Origin: Paenibacillus tyrphae
GTDB taxonomy: Bacteria; Bacillota; Bacilli; Paenibacillales; NBRC-103111
NCBI RefSeq assembly: GCF_000722545.1
Contig: NZ_JNVM01000005.1
Location: 186,001 to 250,000, forward strand
Reading direction: 5' to 3'
Length of the DNA: 64,000 nt
Under the pieces are notes generated by a model, which saw only the letters and a list, made by a program, of their open reading frames with translations, made no database searches and had not been told where the DNA came from. A program made the position numbers and the translations under genes. Below are positions 35,654 through 44,265 of this stretch, one piece after another; within the stretch, counting starts at the first letter, position 1, and each line of letters begins with the position of its first letter.

Positions 35654-35835
35654 CTGAAAGTTCGGTGAATTTTGAAGCGGAGGGAGCGGAATCGTTCTGG
35701 AGAAGCGTAAGCGGTCGCCTTTGTCCCCGGATACTCACCACTTAATGGGTTAAATAATCAAAGAATCCGGGGACAACAGCCGATCGGAAGAATGATCCGC
35801 TCACGCAGCGTCTATGATTCACCGGACTTCAAAGT
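35654..35835. repeat. 182-bp palindromic element, copy B
   Basis: Similar to copy A. Outer arms CTGAAAGTTCGGTGAATTT and GATTCACCGGACTTCAAAG pair imperfectly; the inner TTGTCCCCGGAT and ATCCGGGGACAA pair perfectly around a loop near 35740. GAGCGGAATCGTTCT also pairs with AGAATGATCCGCTC. It lies between the fused permease gene and the secreted PIG-L gene. Compensating differences between copies A and B (TTTCC/GGGAA versus CCCC/GGGG) suggest that the structure is selected or inherited as a unit. Confidence 0.75.
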
Positions 35836-35915
35836 TCATCATCCACGTTATGATATACAGCGGGAAAATGGCCATTTCCGGCTGAGGAACATTCCACCAT
35901 CAGAGGAGGAGTTAG

Positions 35916-38465
35916 ATGATCAAGGGTAAGTCGACCTCAAAGTTTTGTTCCATTGTCATGAGCGCCATACTGGTGGGCGGCATACTGCTGCCCGCTCAAG
36001 CTCAGCCCGCATATGCGGACCGGGGCGTCGTCGATTTGTGGAAGTCGATTAAACCGCTGACCACGATTGCCAGCGCGATGAACACAGGGGCTCACCCGGA
36101 CGATGAACACAGCGCGACCTTGGCGTATCTTTCCTTGGGGAGAGGGGTTAACACCTCCAGCGTTATCGCTGTCCGGGGAGAAGGGGGACAGAACGAAATC
36201 GGGAGCGAGCTGGGGCAAGCCCTCGGCATCATTCGGACTCGCGAGCTGCAGGAAGCGTCCAAAATCACCAATGTGACGTTGGGCATGCTGGGCGAGCAGC
36301 TGGACGATCCAATCTACGATTTCGGGTTTTCCAAGAGCGTTGAGGAAACGCTGGAGAAATGGGGCGACTCGGTCGCTTACGAACGATTGATCCGCAAAAT
36401 TCGCGAGCTGCGTCCGGATGTAATCATTCCTTCGTTTTTGAACGAAGCCTCCACGCACGGGCATCACAGAACGATCAACGTCCTTACCGTTCGGGCGTTC
36501 AAAGATGCCGCGAATCCGGAGATTTTCCCTGAACATCTGAAACAAGGGCTTCAGCCTTGGCAGATCAAGAAGCTGTATCTGCCAGCCAGCTCCAAGGATT
36601 ACACGGTGAACGCGCCGATCGGGGATTACAACGAAATCTATGGGGCGTCTTATCTCCAGCTTGGGGAAGAATCCCGCTTTATGCACAAGAGCCAGGGCAT
36701 GGGGAAGGTATATGACGAAGGCCCCGTACAAGGCGATTTGTTCAGCAATTACTACAAGCTGGATCAAAGCACGGTGAAATCGGCGGACAAAGAAAAAGAC
36801 TTCTTCGACGGCATTGCCTTTACCTTCGAGGATTTGGCAAAAGAAATCGACGCGAAGGGCAAAGACAACAAGATCGTCAAGCATCTGCGCGATCTGCAAA
36901 AGGATGCGGACGAAGTCGTTGCCGCTTACCCGAGCTTTGCCAAGGTGCTGAAGGAAGTCCATGCCATGAAAGCGGATGTCCAGACGACGCTGGCCGATGT
37001 CAAAGCATCTGGACTGGAGGCGGCGACCAAGGAGGATCTGCTCCACCGGCTCCATCTCAAAGAGGAGCAGTTGAATAAAGCGAGCATGGAATCGGCGTCC
37101 GTCGTAGCGAAGGTCAAGCCGGCTGCAAGCGAGCTGGTTGCCGGTCAGACAACGAAGGTCACCGTGTCGGCCTTCAACGGCGGTTCCGTCAAATTGAACA
37201 AAATCAACCTGAGCCTGAACGTGCCCAATGGTTGGACGGCGAAGCCGGCCGGAGCGACCAGCTTCGAGCAGTTAGGCTACAACGAGACGGCATCGGCCAC
37301 CTTCGAGGTGACGATTCCGGCAGACGCACAGCTGTTCAAGCCTTACGATCCTTCGGTGTTCAACGCGAAGGTGGAATACCAGGCGTACGATACGGCAACG
37401 ACGCTGAAGGTCACGCCGCAAAACGCCGTAGCCGTGCTGCCTCCGTATTCGATGTCGCTCAGCCCGAGCGCAACGATTCTGAATACGCTCAAGTCGCAAG
37501 AGCCGATTCCGGTGAAGGTCACCGTGCGCAACTACACGCCAGGCGCTTCCAAAGCGACGGTGTCGCTGAACGTGCCGGAGGGCTGGACGGCGGAGCCGGC
37601 AGCCGAAGAGCTGAACTTTGCGATCAAAGGCGAGACGAAGTCCGTGGCGTTCACGGTCAAGGCCGCTTCAAACGTCGTACCAGGTAAATTCACCGTGACG
37701 GCCGTTGCAAAGAATGGCGATGTGCAGAGCACGCAGGGCGCGCAGGTCATCGAGTATCCGCATATCGGCAAGACGTACATGGTTCAGCCGGCCGAGCTCA
37801 AAATCCAGGCCTTCGACCTGAAGGTTCCGGATAAATTGAAGGTAGGCTACGTCTCCAGCGGCTTCGACAACATCGATCAATACTTGCGTCAGGTGGGTGT
37901 CGATGTCGTGAAGCTGGAAGCGAAGGACATCCAATACGGGGATCTTTCCCAATATGACACGATCGTGCTGGGCATTCGCGCTTACGCGTTCCGTCCGGAA
38001 TTGATTCCGAGCAACCAGCGCTTGCTGAATTACGTTCAAAATGGCGGCAATCTCGTCGTCCAATATCATAAGCCGGAAGACAAATGGTCGCCGGAGCTTG
38101 CTCCGTACCCGATCAAAATCGGCTCCCCGCTTATCCAGTGGCGCGTAACGGACGAGAATTCCAAAGTCACGATGCTGGCTCCGGATCATCCGATGTTCAA
38201 TTCGCCGAACAAGATTACGGACCAGGATTGGAACAACTGGATTCAAGACCGCTCCGCCTACAATCCGTCGGAATGGGGCAAGGAGTATACGGAGCTCATT
38301 TCGAACGGGGACCCGGGCGAGAAGGAGTTTACCGGCACATTCCTCACTGCGCATTACGGCAAAGGGGTATATACTTACAGCTCGTTAGTGTGGTACCGCG
38401 AGATTCCGGCTCTGGTTCCGGGCTCGATCCGCATGTTTGTGAATATGATAAGTCAAAAGCAATAA
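35916..38465 (+). CDS. secreted PIG-L family deacetylase with NEW3 and glutamine-amidotransferase-like domains
   Basis: An 849-residue exported protein. A signal peptide (IVMSAILVGGILLPAQAQ) precedes a PIG-L zinc deacetylase (about 45-260) with AHPDDEHSATL and STHGHHRTINV metal motifs. A helical region (about 290-390), two NEW3-like beta domains (about 395-620) and a C-terminal GATase1/ThuA-like domain (about 640-849; VGYVSSGFDNIDQYLRQVG) follow. PIG-L enzymes remove acetyl groups from amino sugars. Being secreted, it could act before import by the preceding ABC transporter. AGGAGG precedes the ATG. Confidence 0.85.
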   Translation: MIKGKSTSKFCSIVMSAILVGGILLPAQAQPAYADRGVVDLWKSIKPLTTIASAMNTGAHPDDEHSATLAYLSLGRGVNTSSVIAVRGEGGQNEIGSELGQALGIIRTRELQEASKITNVTLGMLGEQLDDPIYDFGFSKSVEETLEKWGDSVAYERLIRKIRELRPDVIIPSFLNEASTHGHHRTINVLTVRAFKDAANPEIFPEHLKQGLQPWQIKKLYLPASSKDYTVNAPIGDYNEIYGASYLQLGEESRFMHKSQGMGKVYDEGPVQGDLFSNYYKLDQSTVKSADKEKDFFDGIAFTFEDLAKEIDAKGKDNKIVKHLRDLQKDADEVVAAYPSFAKVLKEVHAMKADVQTTLADVKASGLEAATKEDLLHRLHLKEEQLNKASMESASVVAKVKPAASELVAGQTTKVTVSAFNGGSVKLNKINLSLNVPNGWTAKPAGATSFEQLGYNETASATFEVTIPADAQLFKPYDPSVFNAKVEYQAYDTATTLKVTPQNAVAVLPPYSMSLSPSATILNTLKSQEPIPVKVTVRNYTPGASKATVSLNVPEGWTAEPAAEELNFAIKGETKSVAFTVKAASNVVPGKFTVTAVAKNGDVQSTQGAQVIEYPHIGKTYMVQPAELKIQAFDLKVPDKLKVGYVSSGFDNIDQYLRQVGVDVVKLEAKDIQYGDLSQYDTIVLGIRAYAFRPELIPSNQRLLNYVQNGGNLVVQYHKPEDKWSPELAPYPIKIGSPLIQWRVTDENSKVTMLAPDHPMFNSPNKITDQDWNNWIQDRSAYNPSEWGKEYTELISNGDPGEKEFTGTFLTAHYGKGVYTYSSLVWYREIPALVPGSIRMFVNMISQKQ

Positions 38466-38500
38466 TTGCGTCGCGCAAGCAAACATTACAGCAGTGGGCG

Positions 38501-38518
38501 GGGACCCTTCGGGGTCCC
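38501..38518 (+). repeat. intercistronic tetraloop hairpin
   Basis: GGGACCC-TTCG-GGGTCCC has a stable UUCG loop and no T-tract. It sits between the PIG-L and creatininase-family genes and probably shapes mRNA stability. Confidence 0.7.
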
Positions 38519-38556
38519 TCCCCCATACGATGAAGAAGCGGAGGTTTAAGGAGCAT

Positions 38557-39321
38557 ATGAATGTAATCGGAGTTCACGGGCGGGAAATCGGTCAAGTGAC
38601 GGAGCGCGCGCAATTCGCCGTCGTCCCTCTGGGTTCGGTGGAATACCACGGTCTGCATTCCCCACTCGGGACCGATACGATCTTGGCGGACGGCTTCGCC
38701 GAACGGATCGATGCCTCGCTGCATCCTTTGATCTATCCGACGGTTCCGTACTCGGCCTGCCCGGGCAAAACGCAGCATTATCCCGGAACGATCTCGATCC
38801 GGCCCTCGATTTTTATCGACTATCTCACCGATGTGGTCGAAGGGATCTGCCGGCTCGGCATCCGCAATATCGTGCTGCTGAACGCCCACGACGCCAATAT
38901 GGGCCCGTCCCGGACCGTCGCCGAGGCGGTGACCGGCAGCTATCCCGACGCCAGCTTTCTGCTGATCAACTGGTGGCAGATGGCGACCGTCGATTTTACG
39001 CAGCGGTTGGGGCTGTTCCAAGGGATGGCGGGAAGAGGACACGGCGGTCCGTACGAGATGTCGGCCGTGAAGGCGTTTCGCCCGGAAATGGTGATCGTGC
39101 AGGAATCGGACTTGGAATTAGATTCATGTCCTCCTTTATCTCCTTTGCCTTACGTATTGGTGGAAGGAACCCCCCAAGGCTGGGACGGCTATACGGGCCG
39201 CATCCGGCAGTGCTCCTTGGAGGCGGGACAGAGTATCGTCGAAGAAGCAAGCCGCAATATGAACTTGCTCATTAAAGAATGGCTGGATATGAGAAAAGGA
39301 AACAATAGGGAGGCCAAGTAA
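38557..39321 (+). CDS. creatininase-family amidohydrolase
   Basis: A 254-residue protein. Metal-ligand motifs of the creatininase/MftE family are GSVEYHGLHSPLGTD (Glu, His, Asp) near residue 26 and GRGHGGPYEMS, in the place of the usual HAGExETS. The second motif, usually NGHGGN, is NAHDAN here, so the active site differs from true creatininase. Family members hydrolyse cyclic amides, formamides or peptides. I used the ATG at 38557, four bases after AAGGAG. Its neighbours suggest hydrolysis of an amide in an imported amino-sugar compound. Confidence 0.8.
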   Translation: MNVIGVHGREIGQVTERAQFAVVPLGSVEYHGLHSPLGTDTILADGFAERIDASLHPLIYPTVPYSACPGKTQHYPGTISIRPSIFIDYLTDVVEGICRLGIRNIVLLNAHDANMGPSRTVAEAVTGSYPDASFLLINWWQMATVDFTQRLGLFQGMAGRGHGGPYEMSAVKAFRPEMVIVQESDLELDSCPPLSPLPYVLVEGTPQGWDGYTGRIRQCSLEAGQSIVEEASRNMNLLIKEWLDMRKGNNREAK

Positions 39322-39325
39322 CGCT

Positions 39326-40834
39326 ATGGGATATCGCGAACAATGGATGGAGACCGAAGGGACGACGTTTCCCGGCAAAACGTATACGGAGGTTGTGCTG
39401 GAGCCGGCTTTTAACGAAGCCAAGACCCATTTGCTAGGCCCGATGATGGCGATCAACAAGGCTCACTTGATCATGCTGGAGAAGCAAAAGCTGGTGACGA
39501 CCGACGAAGCGAAGCAGATTGCCAAAGCGATCCGATCAATCGACCCGGAGGCGCTCCGCCAAGCGAGCTACACAGGGCAGTTCGAGGATTTGTTCTTCCA
39601 GGTCGAGCATCAAATGCTGGAGCATGCGGGCGATATCGCCGGCAATTTGCATCTGGCGCGGAGCCGCAACGACATGGGCATTTCCATCTACCGGATGGTG
39701 CTGCGGGAGAAGCTGATCGTGACGCTGACCTCCGCGCTGAAGCTCAATGAGCAGTTGCTGCTGTTCGCCAGAGACCACGCCGATACGCTGATGATCGGTT
39801 ACACGCATACGCAGCAGGCTCAGCCGACGACGCTTGCGCATTATTTTATGGCGGTCGTCGATTCGCTCAACCGGGATATCCGCCGGATTATGGCGTCTTA
39901 TGCGAACTGCAACCGGAGCAGCATGGGGGCGGCGGCGCTCACGACATCGGGCTTTGCAATCAGCCGGGAGCACATGATGGAGCTGCTTGCCTTCGACGAG
40001 CTGATCGACAATTCGTACGACGCGATCGGCGGGGCCGATTACTTGGGCGAAGTGGCGACGGCCGTGCAATTGGCGGCGATCAACCTGGGCCGGGTCGTGC
40101 AAGACATGCTGCTGTGGTGCACGCAGGAGTTCGGTGCGCTGAAGGTGGCGGCTCCGTATGTACAGATTAGCTCGATCATGCCGCAGAAGCGCAATCCCGT
40201 CTCGTTCGAGCACATGCGCGCCTTGCTGTCGAGCTGCGTAGGCAATACGAACACGGTGCTGTCGATGATTCACAATACGCCGTTCGGGGACATTGTGGAC
40301 ACCGAGGACGATATGCAGCCTTATGCCTGGAGAAGCCTCGACATTATGGACAAAATGTACCGTTTGTTCGCCGCCGTTGTCGGCACGATGGAAGTGAATA
40401 AAGAGGTGCTGCGCGAACGGACGAAGGGAAGCTTCGCCACGGTGACCGAACTGGCGGACACGCTCGTGCGGACGGACGGCTTATCGTTCAGAAAAGCCCA
40501 TCATATCGTCAGCGATGTCGTTAAGCTGTCTTTGGCGCAAGGCTTGGCGGCCAACGAAATTACGCTGTCCATCGTTAACGAAAGCGCACGCCGCCACATC
40601 GGGCGGGATACGTCGCTTACCGAAGAAACGCTGCGTCAGGCGCTCGACCCCGTGCATTTTGTGGAAATCCGCTCGCTGCCGGGAGGACCGAGTCCGAAGG
40701 AAATCAACCGCATAGTCGACCTCCGAATGTATCAGCACCAAGCACATCTGAATTGGCTGGGACAAGCGCAGGGCAAAATTCAGCGGGCGCTGGAGCATCT
40801 GGACCAAGTCATGACGGAGTGGAGTGGTTCCTGA
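39326..40834 (+). CDS. argininosuccinate lyase-like enzyme of the fumarase/aspartase superfamily
   Basis: A 502-residue protein with the superfamily signature SSIMPQKRNPVSFEH near residue 285, LHLARSRNDMGISIYRM near 110 and YTHTQQAQPTTLAHY near 160, all ArgH-like. It is longer than ArgH (about 460). No ArgG or other arginine gene is near; it sits in a transport and deacetylase operon. Superfamily members release fumarate or a similar product by beta-elimination at C-N or C-O bonds, so a succinyl- or malyl-substituted substrate is likely. True ArgH function is possible but not favoured. Confidence 0.82.
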   Translation: MGYREQWMETEGTTFPGKTYTEVVLEPAFNEAKTHLLGPMMAINKAHLIMLEKQKLVTTDEAKQIAKAIRSIDPEALRQASYTGQFEDLFFQVEHQMLEHAGDIAGNLHLARSRNDMGISIYRMVLREKLIVTLTSALKLNEQLLLFARDHADTLMIGYTHTQQAQPTTLAHYFMAVVDSLNRDIRRIMASYANCNRSSMGAAALTTSGFAISREHMMELLAFDELIDNSYDAIGGADYLGEVATAVQLAAINLGRVVQDMLLWCTQEFGALKVAAPYVQISSIMPQKRNPVSFEHMRALLSSCVGNTNTVLSMIHNTPFGDIVDTEDDMQPYAWRSLDIMDKMYRLFAAVVGTMEVNKEVLRERTKGSFATVTELADTLVRTDGLSFRKAHHIVSDVVKLSLAQGLAANEITLSIVNESARRHIGRDTSLTEETLRQALDPVHFVEIRSLPGGPSPKEINRIVDLRMYQHQAHLNWLGQAQGKIQRALEHLDQVMTEWSGS

Positions 40835-41826
40835 TGGCAAAATGCAGCATCCCTCTGCTGGCGATTGACGGCGGAGGGACCAAATGCCATGTCGTCTTCA
40901 TGGATCGGCAGGGCAACGTACTCGGGCAAGGAAAAGGCGGTTCGTCCAATTACCAGGGCATCGGGAAAGACGGTGTGATCCGAGAATTGGTGTTCGGTAT
41001 CGAAGAAGCGATTGCGGACTTGCGACAAAAGGACGATAGCGCTCTGCCGCAGGCGGAAATCGAGGTGGAGTGCGCCGTGTTCGCCCTTGCGGGGCTGGAT
41101 ACGGAATACGACCGACGCGTGATTACCGGGCTGGTGCAGGAGGTGCTGGAGCGGCTGCCGATTAGGGTCCAACATCTGATCGTGGAAAATGACGGCTACG
41201 CCGCATTGCTCGGCGCCACCGGCGGCCAGCCGGGAATTCTGGCCATTGCCGGCACGGGCTCCATCATCTTCGGGGTCAACGAGCGGGGGCAGACGGCCAG
41301 AGCCGGAGGCTGGGGTCACCGCGTCGGAGACGAAGGCAGCGGCTACTGGATCGGCAAGCAGGCGGTCATGGCGATTCTCAAGGCCTATGACGGCAGGGAG
41401 GAGGGCACCCGGATTGGAGAATGGGTGCTGCCGCATTTGGGCATGGATCAGGAAGAGGACTTGTTCAACTGGATGTACGGTCCGGACTACTCGGTCGAGA
41501 AATTGAGCGAGCTGTCCCGTGTGGTCGGCCAGGCGGCTTCGGCCGGGGATCGGGAAGCGCAGCGGATTCTGGAGGCGGCCGCCCACGAGTTGTTTATCGG
41601 CGTCGCTGCGGTCGTCCGGCACTTGTCGTTCCTAGACAAACCGTTTACAATGATACTGCAGGGCGGCGTGCTGCAGAACGAAGGGCACGTTCGGGAACTG
41701 CTGATGCGCAAGATCAAAGCGTACGCTCCGCAGGTTCAACTGGACGAGGCCCGGAAGGAGCCGATTTACGGCGTAACGGCCATGGGGCTCTCCTATTTGC
41801 AAACGAAAACGTCTACAGAGGCGTAG
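40834..41826 (+). CDS. BadF/BadG-type sugar kinase, GlcNAc-kinase-like
   Basis: A 330-residue ASKHA kinase with LLAIDGGGTKCHVVFMD, AIAGTGSIIFGVN and GWGHRVGDEGSGYWIG. The start overlaps the lyase stop (TGATG), so translation is coupled. It is a paralogue of the MurK-like kinase at 6217-7155 but shares only the family blocks. With two PIG-L deacetylases in the operon, an amino-sugar substrate such as GlcNAc or glucosamine is the best inference. Confidence 0.85.
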   Translation: MAKCSIPLLAIDGGGTKCHVVFMDRQGNVLGQGKGGSSNYQGIGKDGVIRELVFGIEEAIADLRQKDDSALPQAEIEVECAVFALAGLDTEYDRRVITGLVQEVLERLPIRVQHLIVENDGYAALLGATGGQPGILAIAGTGSIIFGVNERGQTARAGGWGHRVGDEGSGYWIGKQAVMAILKAYDGREEGTRIGEWVLPHLGMDQEEDLFNWMYGPDYSVEKLSELSRVVGQAASAGDREAQRILEAAAHELFIGVAAVVRHLSFLDKPFTMILQGGVLQNEGHVRELLMRKIKAYAPQVQLDEARKEPIYGVTAMGLSYLQTKTSTEA

Positions 41827-41857
41827 TGAAATACGAACAACAGGGGGCTGAAGGGGA

Positions 41858-42607
41858 ATGAAGAAAAGATGGTTATTCGTTTTCGCCCATCCCGACGACG
41901 AATCCTTTGCAGCCGGCGGGACGATCGCCAAGCTTAGCAGTACGGGCCACGAGGTCGTTCTGGCGTGCGCCACATCGGGATGCAAGGGGAAGTCGGGCGA
42001 GTTTCAATTCGCCACCCGCGAAGAGCTGGCCCGGCACCGGGAAGAGGAGCTGCGCAGCGCGTGCTCCGTGCTCGGCGTTGCCGAGCTGATTCTGTACCGT
42101 TATCGGGACGGCGAATTAAAGTCGATCGATCCGGAAGCGTTGGCGGAGCGGATTCGCTCGACCATTGTGGAGCTGAAGCCGGATGCGGTTCTTACGTTCC
42201 CGCCGGACGGGGTAACGGGGCATCCCGATCATATCGCGATTTCCGAAGCGACGGAGAAGGCAGTCGTACTGGCGGAGGCGCAGTACCCGGAGGGGCGACG
42301 GCCATCTTTTTATTACACCTCGATTCCTCATTATTACGATCACTGCCAAGATTCGGGACCGAAGGATACGTGCCCGATTACGGCGCGGGTCGATATCAGC
42401 GACTACCGTCAGCACAAGGGGCGGGCTCTGCAGGCTTACCGGAGCCAGGTTTACTCGGTGAACCGCGCCTATCCCGGCGTGATGGAAGACGACTTCACGG
42501 TGATCCGAAACTACGAATATTACACCTTGGTTCGCGCCAACGGCCTGCACGTTCAAGACATGACGAAGACGACTTTGAGCGAGCTGCCGACGATGGATTT
42601 GATCTGA
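41858..42607 (+). CDS. cytoplasmic PIG-L family deacetylase (BshB/MshB-like)
   Basis: A 249-residue protein with no signal peptide. FAHPDDESFAAGGTI and TGHPDHIAISEAT are the zinc-binding motifs of the LmbE/PIG-L family. The length matches BshB and MshB, which deacetylate GlcNAc-malate and GlcNAc-inositol. The start has GAAGGGG upstream. It ends the operon; a terminator follows. A role on an imported N-acetylated glycoside is inferred from its neighbours. It may instead be a general BshB. Confidence 0.87.
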   Translation: MKKRWLFVFAHPDDESFAAGGTIAKLSSTGHEVVLACATSGCKGKSGEFQFATREELARHREEELRSACSVLGVAELILYRYRDGELKSIDPEALAERIRSTIVELKPDAVLTFPPDGVTGHPDHIAISEATEKAVVLAEAQYPEGRRPSFYYTSIPHYYDHCQDSGPKDTCPITARVDISDYRQHKGRALQAYRSQVYSVNRAYPGVMEDDFTVIRNYEYYTLVRANGLHVQDMTKTTLSELPTMDLI

Positions 42608-42649
42608 CGGATCGTGTTAAATCGAATAAGCGGATTTCCAATGTTGTTC

Positions 42650-42680
42650 CTGCCGTTCCTTTGCGAGCGGCAGTTTTTTT
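42650..42680 (+). terminator. intrinsic terminator of the PIG-L/lyase operon
   Basis: CTGCCGTTC pairs with GAGCGGCAG (one G-T pair) and seven T follow. Confidence 0.9.
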
Positions 42681-42688
42681 GTTCGGTC

Positions 42689-42716
42689 TTGACAAATGAA
42701 TCAAAAATGTCATAAT
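42689..42716 (+). promoter_or_regulatory. promoter of the NrtR-like gene
   Basis: TTGACA (42689-42694), 16 bases, CATAAT (42711-42716), about 40 bp before the start codon. I could not identify a clear NrtR dyad here. Confidence 0.6.
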
Positions 42717-42755
42717 GATATTATTGAAACGGAAAATAAAAGGAGGAGCGGCGGC

Positions 42756-43526
42756 ATGACTATGGAAAACGGTTCGAACTATACGGCAAGCAAATACCGG
42801 ACGCCGGACGGGGCGCCGGCGGATATCGTCATCTTCACCATTACGTCCGAGCCGCAGCCGACGGCGACGAAATCGCTGCCGAAGCGGGAGCTGCAGGTGC
42901 TGCTCATCAAGCGGAAGGTATGGCCGTACGAAGGCATGTGGGCGCTGCCCGGAGGCTTCTCCCGGGAGACGGAGTCGATGTACGAGACCGCGAGGCGCGA
43001 ACTGCAGGAGGAGACCGGCGTGGACGGCGTTCATATGGAATACTTCAACGTCTACAGCGGCCCGGGCCGGGACCCGCGGGGATGGATTATCTCCCATGCT
43101 TTTTTCGCGCTGGTGCATGAGAAATATTTGGCCGCGCGGGCTGCCGCCGACGATGCGGCGGAGGTGGCGCTGTTCCCGGTGTCCGAGGCGCTGACCCGGC
43201 TGGAGCTGGCCTTCGACCACAGGCGGATTCTCTCGGATGCGCTGGAGCGGGTCAAGCAGAGCATGCTGGTCACCCCGATTGCCGGAGAGTTTCTGCCGGA
43301 TGAGTTCACGCTCGGCGAGCTGTATCAGGTCATCCGGACGGTGGTGCCGGACTTCGAGGAAGCGAATTTCATCCGCAAAATGAAATCGACCCAGAGCCGC
43401 AGCGGAGTATTGGAGGAGATTCGCGACGTGAACGGGGAACCGAAGAAATCGAACCGCTACTCGCAGCGCGCCGCACAGTTGTACCGTTTTACCGGCAATC
43501 TGCCGAAGCTGTCGTTGTACAGCTAA
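42756..43526 (+). CDS. nrtR: NrtR-like Nudix-wHTH regulator of NAD metabolism
   Basis: A 256-residue protein. Residues about 20-165 are a Nudix domain with a complete Nudix box starting GGFSRETESMYETA and ending RRELQEETGV. Residues about 170-250 form a winged-helix part (FTLGELYQVIRTVVPDFEEANFIRKM) that fits NrtR, where the Nudix part binds ADP-ribose and the wHTH binds DNA. It precedes pnuC and a NadR-like gene, which strengthens the call. The ATG at 42756 has AGGAGG nine bases upstream. Confidence 0.85.
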   Translation: MTMENGSNYTASKYRTPDGAPADIVIFTITSEPQPTATKSLPKRELQVLLIKRKVWPYEGMWALPGGFSRETESMYETARRELQEETGVDGVHMEYFNVYSGPGRDPRGWIISHAFFALVHEKYLAARAAADDAAEVALFPVSEALTRLELAFDHRRILSDALERVKQSMLVTPIAGEFLPDEFTLGELYQVIRTVVPDFEEANFIRKMKSTQSRSGVLEEIRDVNGEPKKSNRYSQRAAQLYRFTGNLPKLSLYS

Positions 43527-43608
43527 TTTTTTTAGGTTCCAATATAGTCGTTTTGAAAGTATTGAAATTGTGTTGTCAACGTAGAACCACATCGGGAGGA
43601 TGAGATTC

Positions 43609-44265
43609 ATGGACAGATGGTATACGATGGTCGGGCTGCTCGCCTGCATGCTGCTGGTCGCTTATTTCACATCATCGACGCCGCTGGAGATTGCGGCGAC
43701 CACGAGCGGACTGCTCAGCGTATGGCTGACGGCGCGGCAAAACATTTGGTGCTTTCCCGTCGGGCTGGTGAACGTGGCGTGCTTTTTCGTCACGTTCTAC
43801 GATGCGAAGCTGTATGCGGATATGACGCTGCAGGTCGTGTTTTTCGTCTTGAGCATTCAAGGATGGATCGTCTGGCTGACCAAACGCGGTCAGGCGAAGG
43901 TGCGGCCGACACGGCGGATGACGCCGCAGCTCGGCTTGGGGCTGGCGCTGATGCTCGTCATCGTGACGGCTGGCTGGGGCTACGTGCTCGCCCGCTTCAC
44001 GGACGCGTCGATCCCTTATGTGGACGCGTTTATTGCGACGCTGAGCATTCTCGCGCAGCTGCTGCTGTCGAACAAGGTGCTGGAAAACTGGCATTTCTGG
44101 ATTGTGGTCGACGTGCTGTCGATCGGGATGTATGCGTATAAAGAGCTGTATACTTTTGCGTTGTTGTACGTTATTTTCCTCGGGATCGCAACAAGCGGAC
44201 TGATCCAGTGGCGCAGCGAATATCGGTCGGCGAAGCGGTCGGGCCGCATGGGGGTGGGCTTATGA
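43609..44265 (+). CDS. pnuC: nicotinamide riboside transporter PnuC
   Basis: A 218-residue membrane protein with about seven hydrophobic segments and the PnuC signature NIWCFPVGLVNVACFFVTFY followed by YADMTLQVVFFVLSIQGW. It imports nicotinamide riboside. The ATG at 43609 has GGGAGG nine bases upstream. The stop overlaps the next start (ATGA). Confidence 0.94.
   Translation: MDRWYTMVGLLACMLLVAYFTSSTPLEIAATTSGLLSVWLTARQNIWCFPVGLVNVACFFVTFYDAKLYADMTLQVVFFVLSIQGWIVWLTKRGQAKVRPTRRMTPQLGLGLALMLVIVTAGWGYVLARFTDASIPYVDAFIATLSILAQLLLSNKVLENWHFWIVVDVLSIGMYAYKELYTFALLYVIFLGIATSGLIQWRSEYRSAKRSGRMGVGL

Noticed and set aside
34161..35741. 526-codon frame opposite the fused permease gene
   Set aside because: The product is very rich in Arg, His, Asp and Gln, has no domain and is antisense to a clear permease gene.
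39326..40834. true argininosuccinate lyase for arginine synthesis
   Set aside because: No argG or other arginine genes are near, the protein is longer than ArgH, and the operon is for transport and amino-sugar modification.
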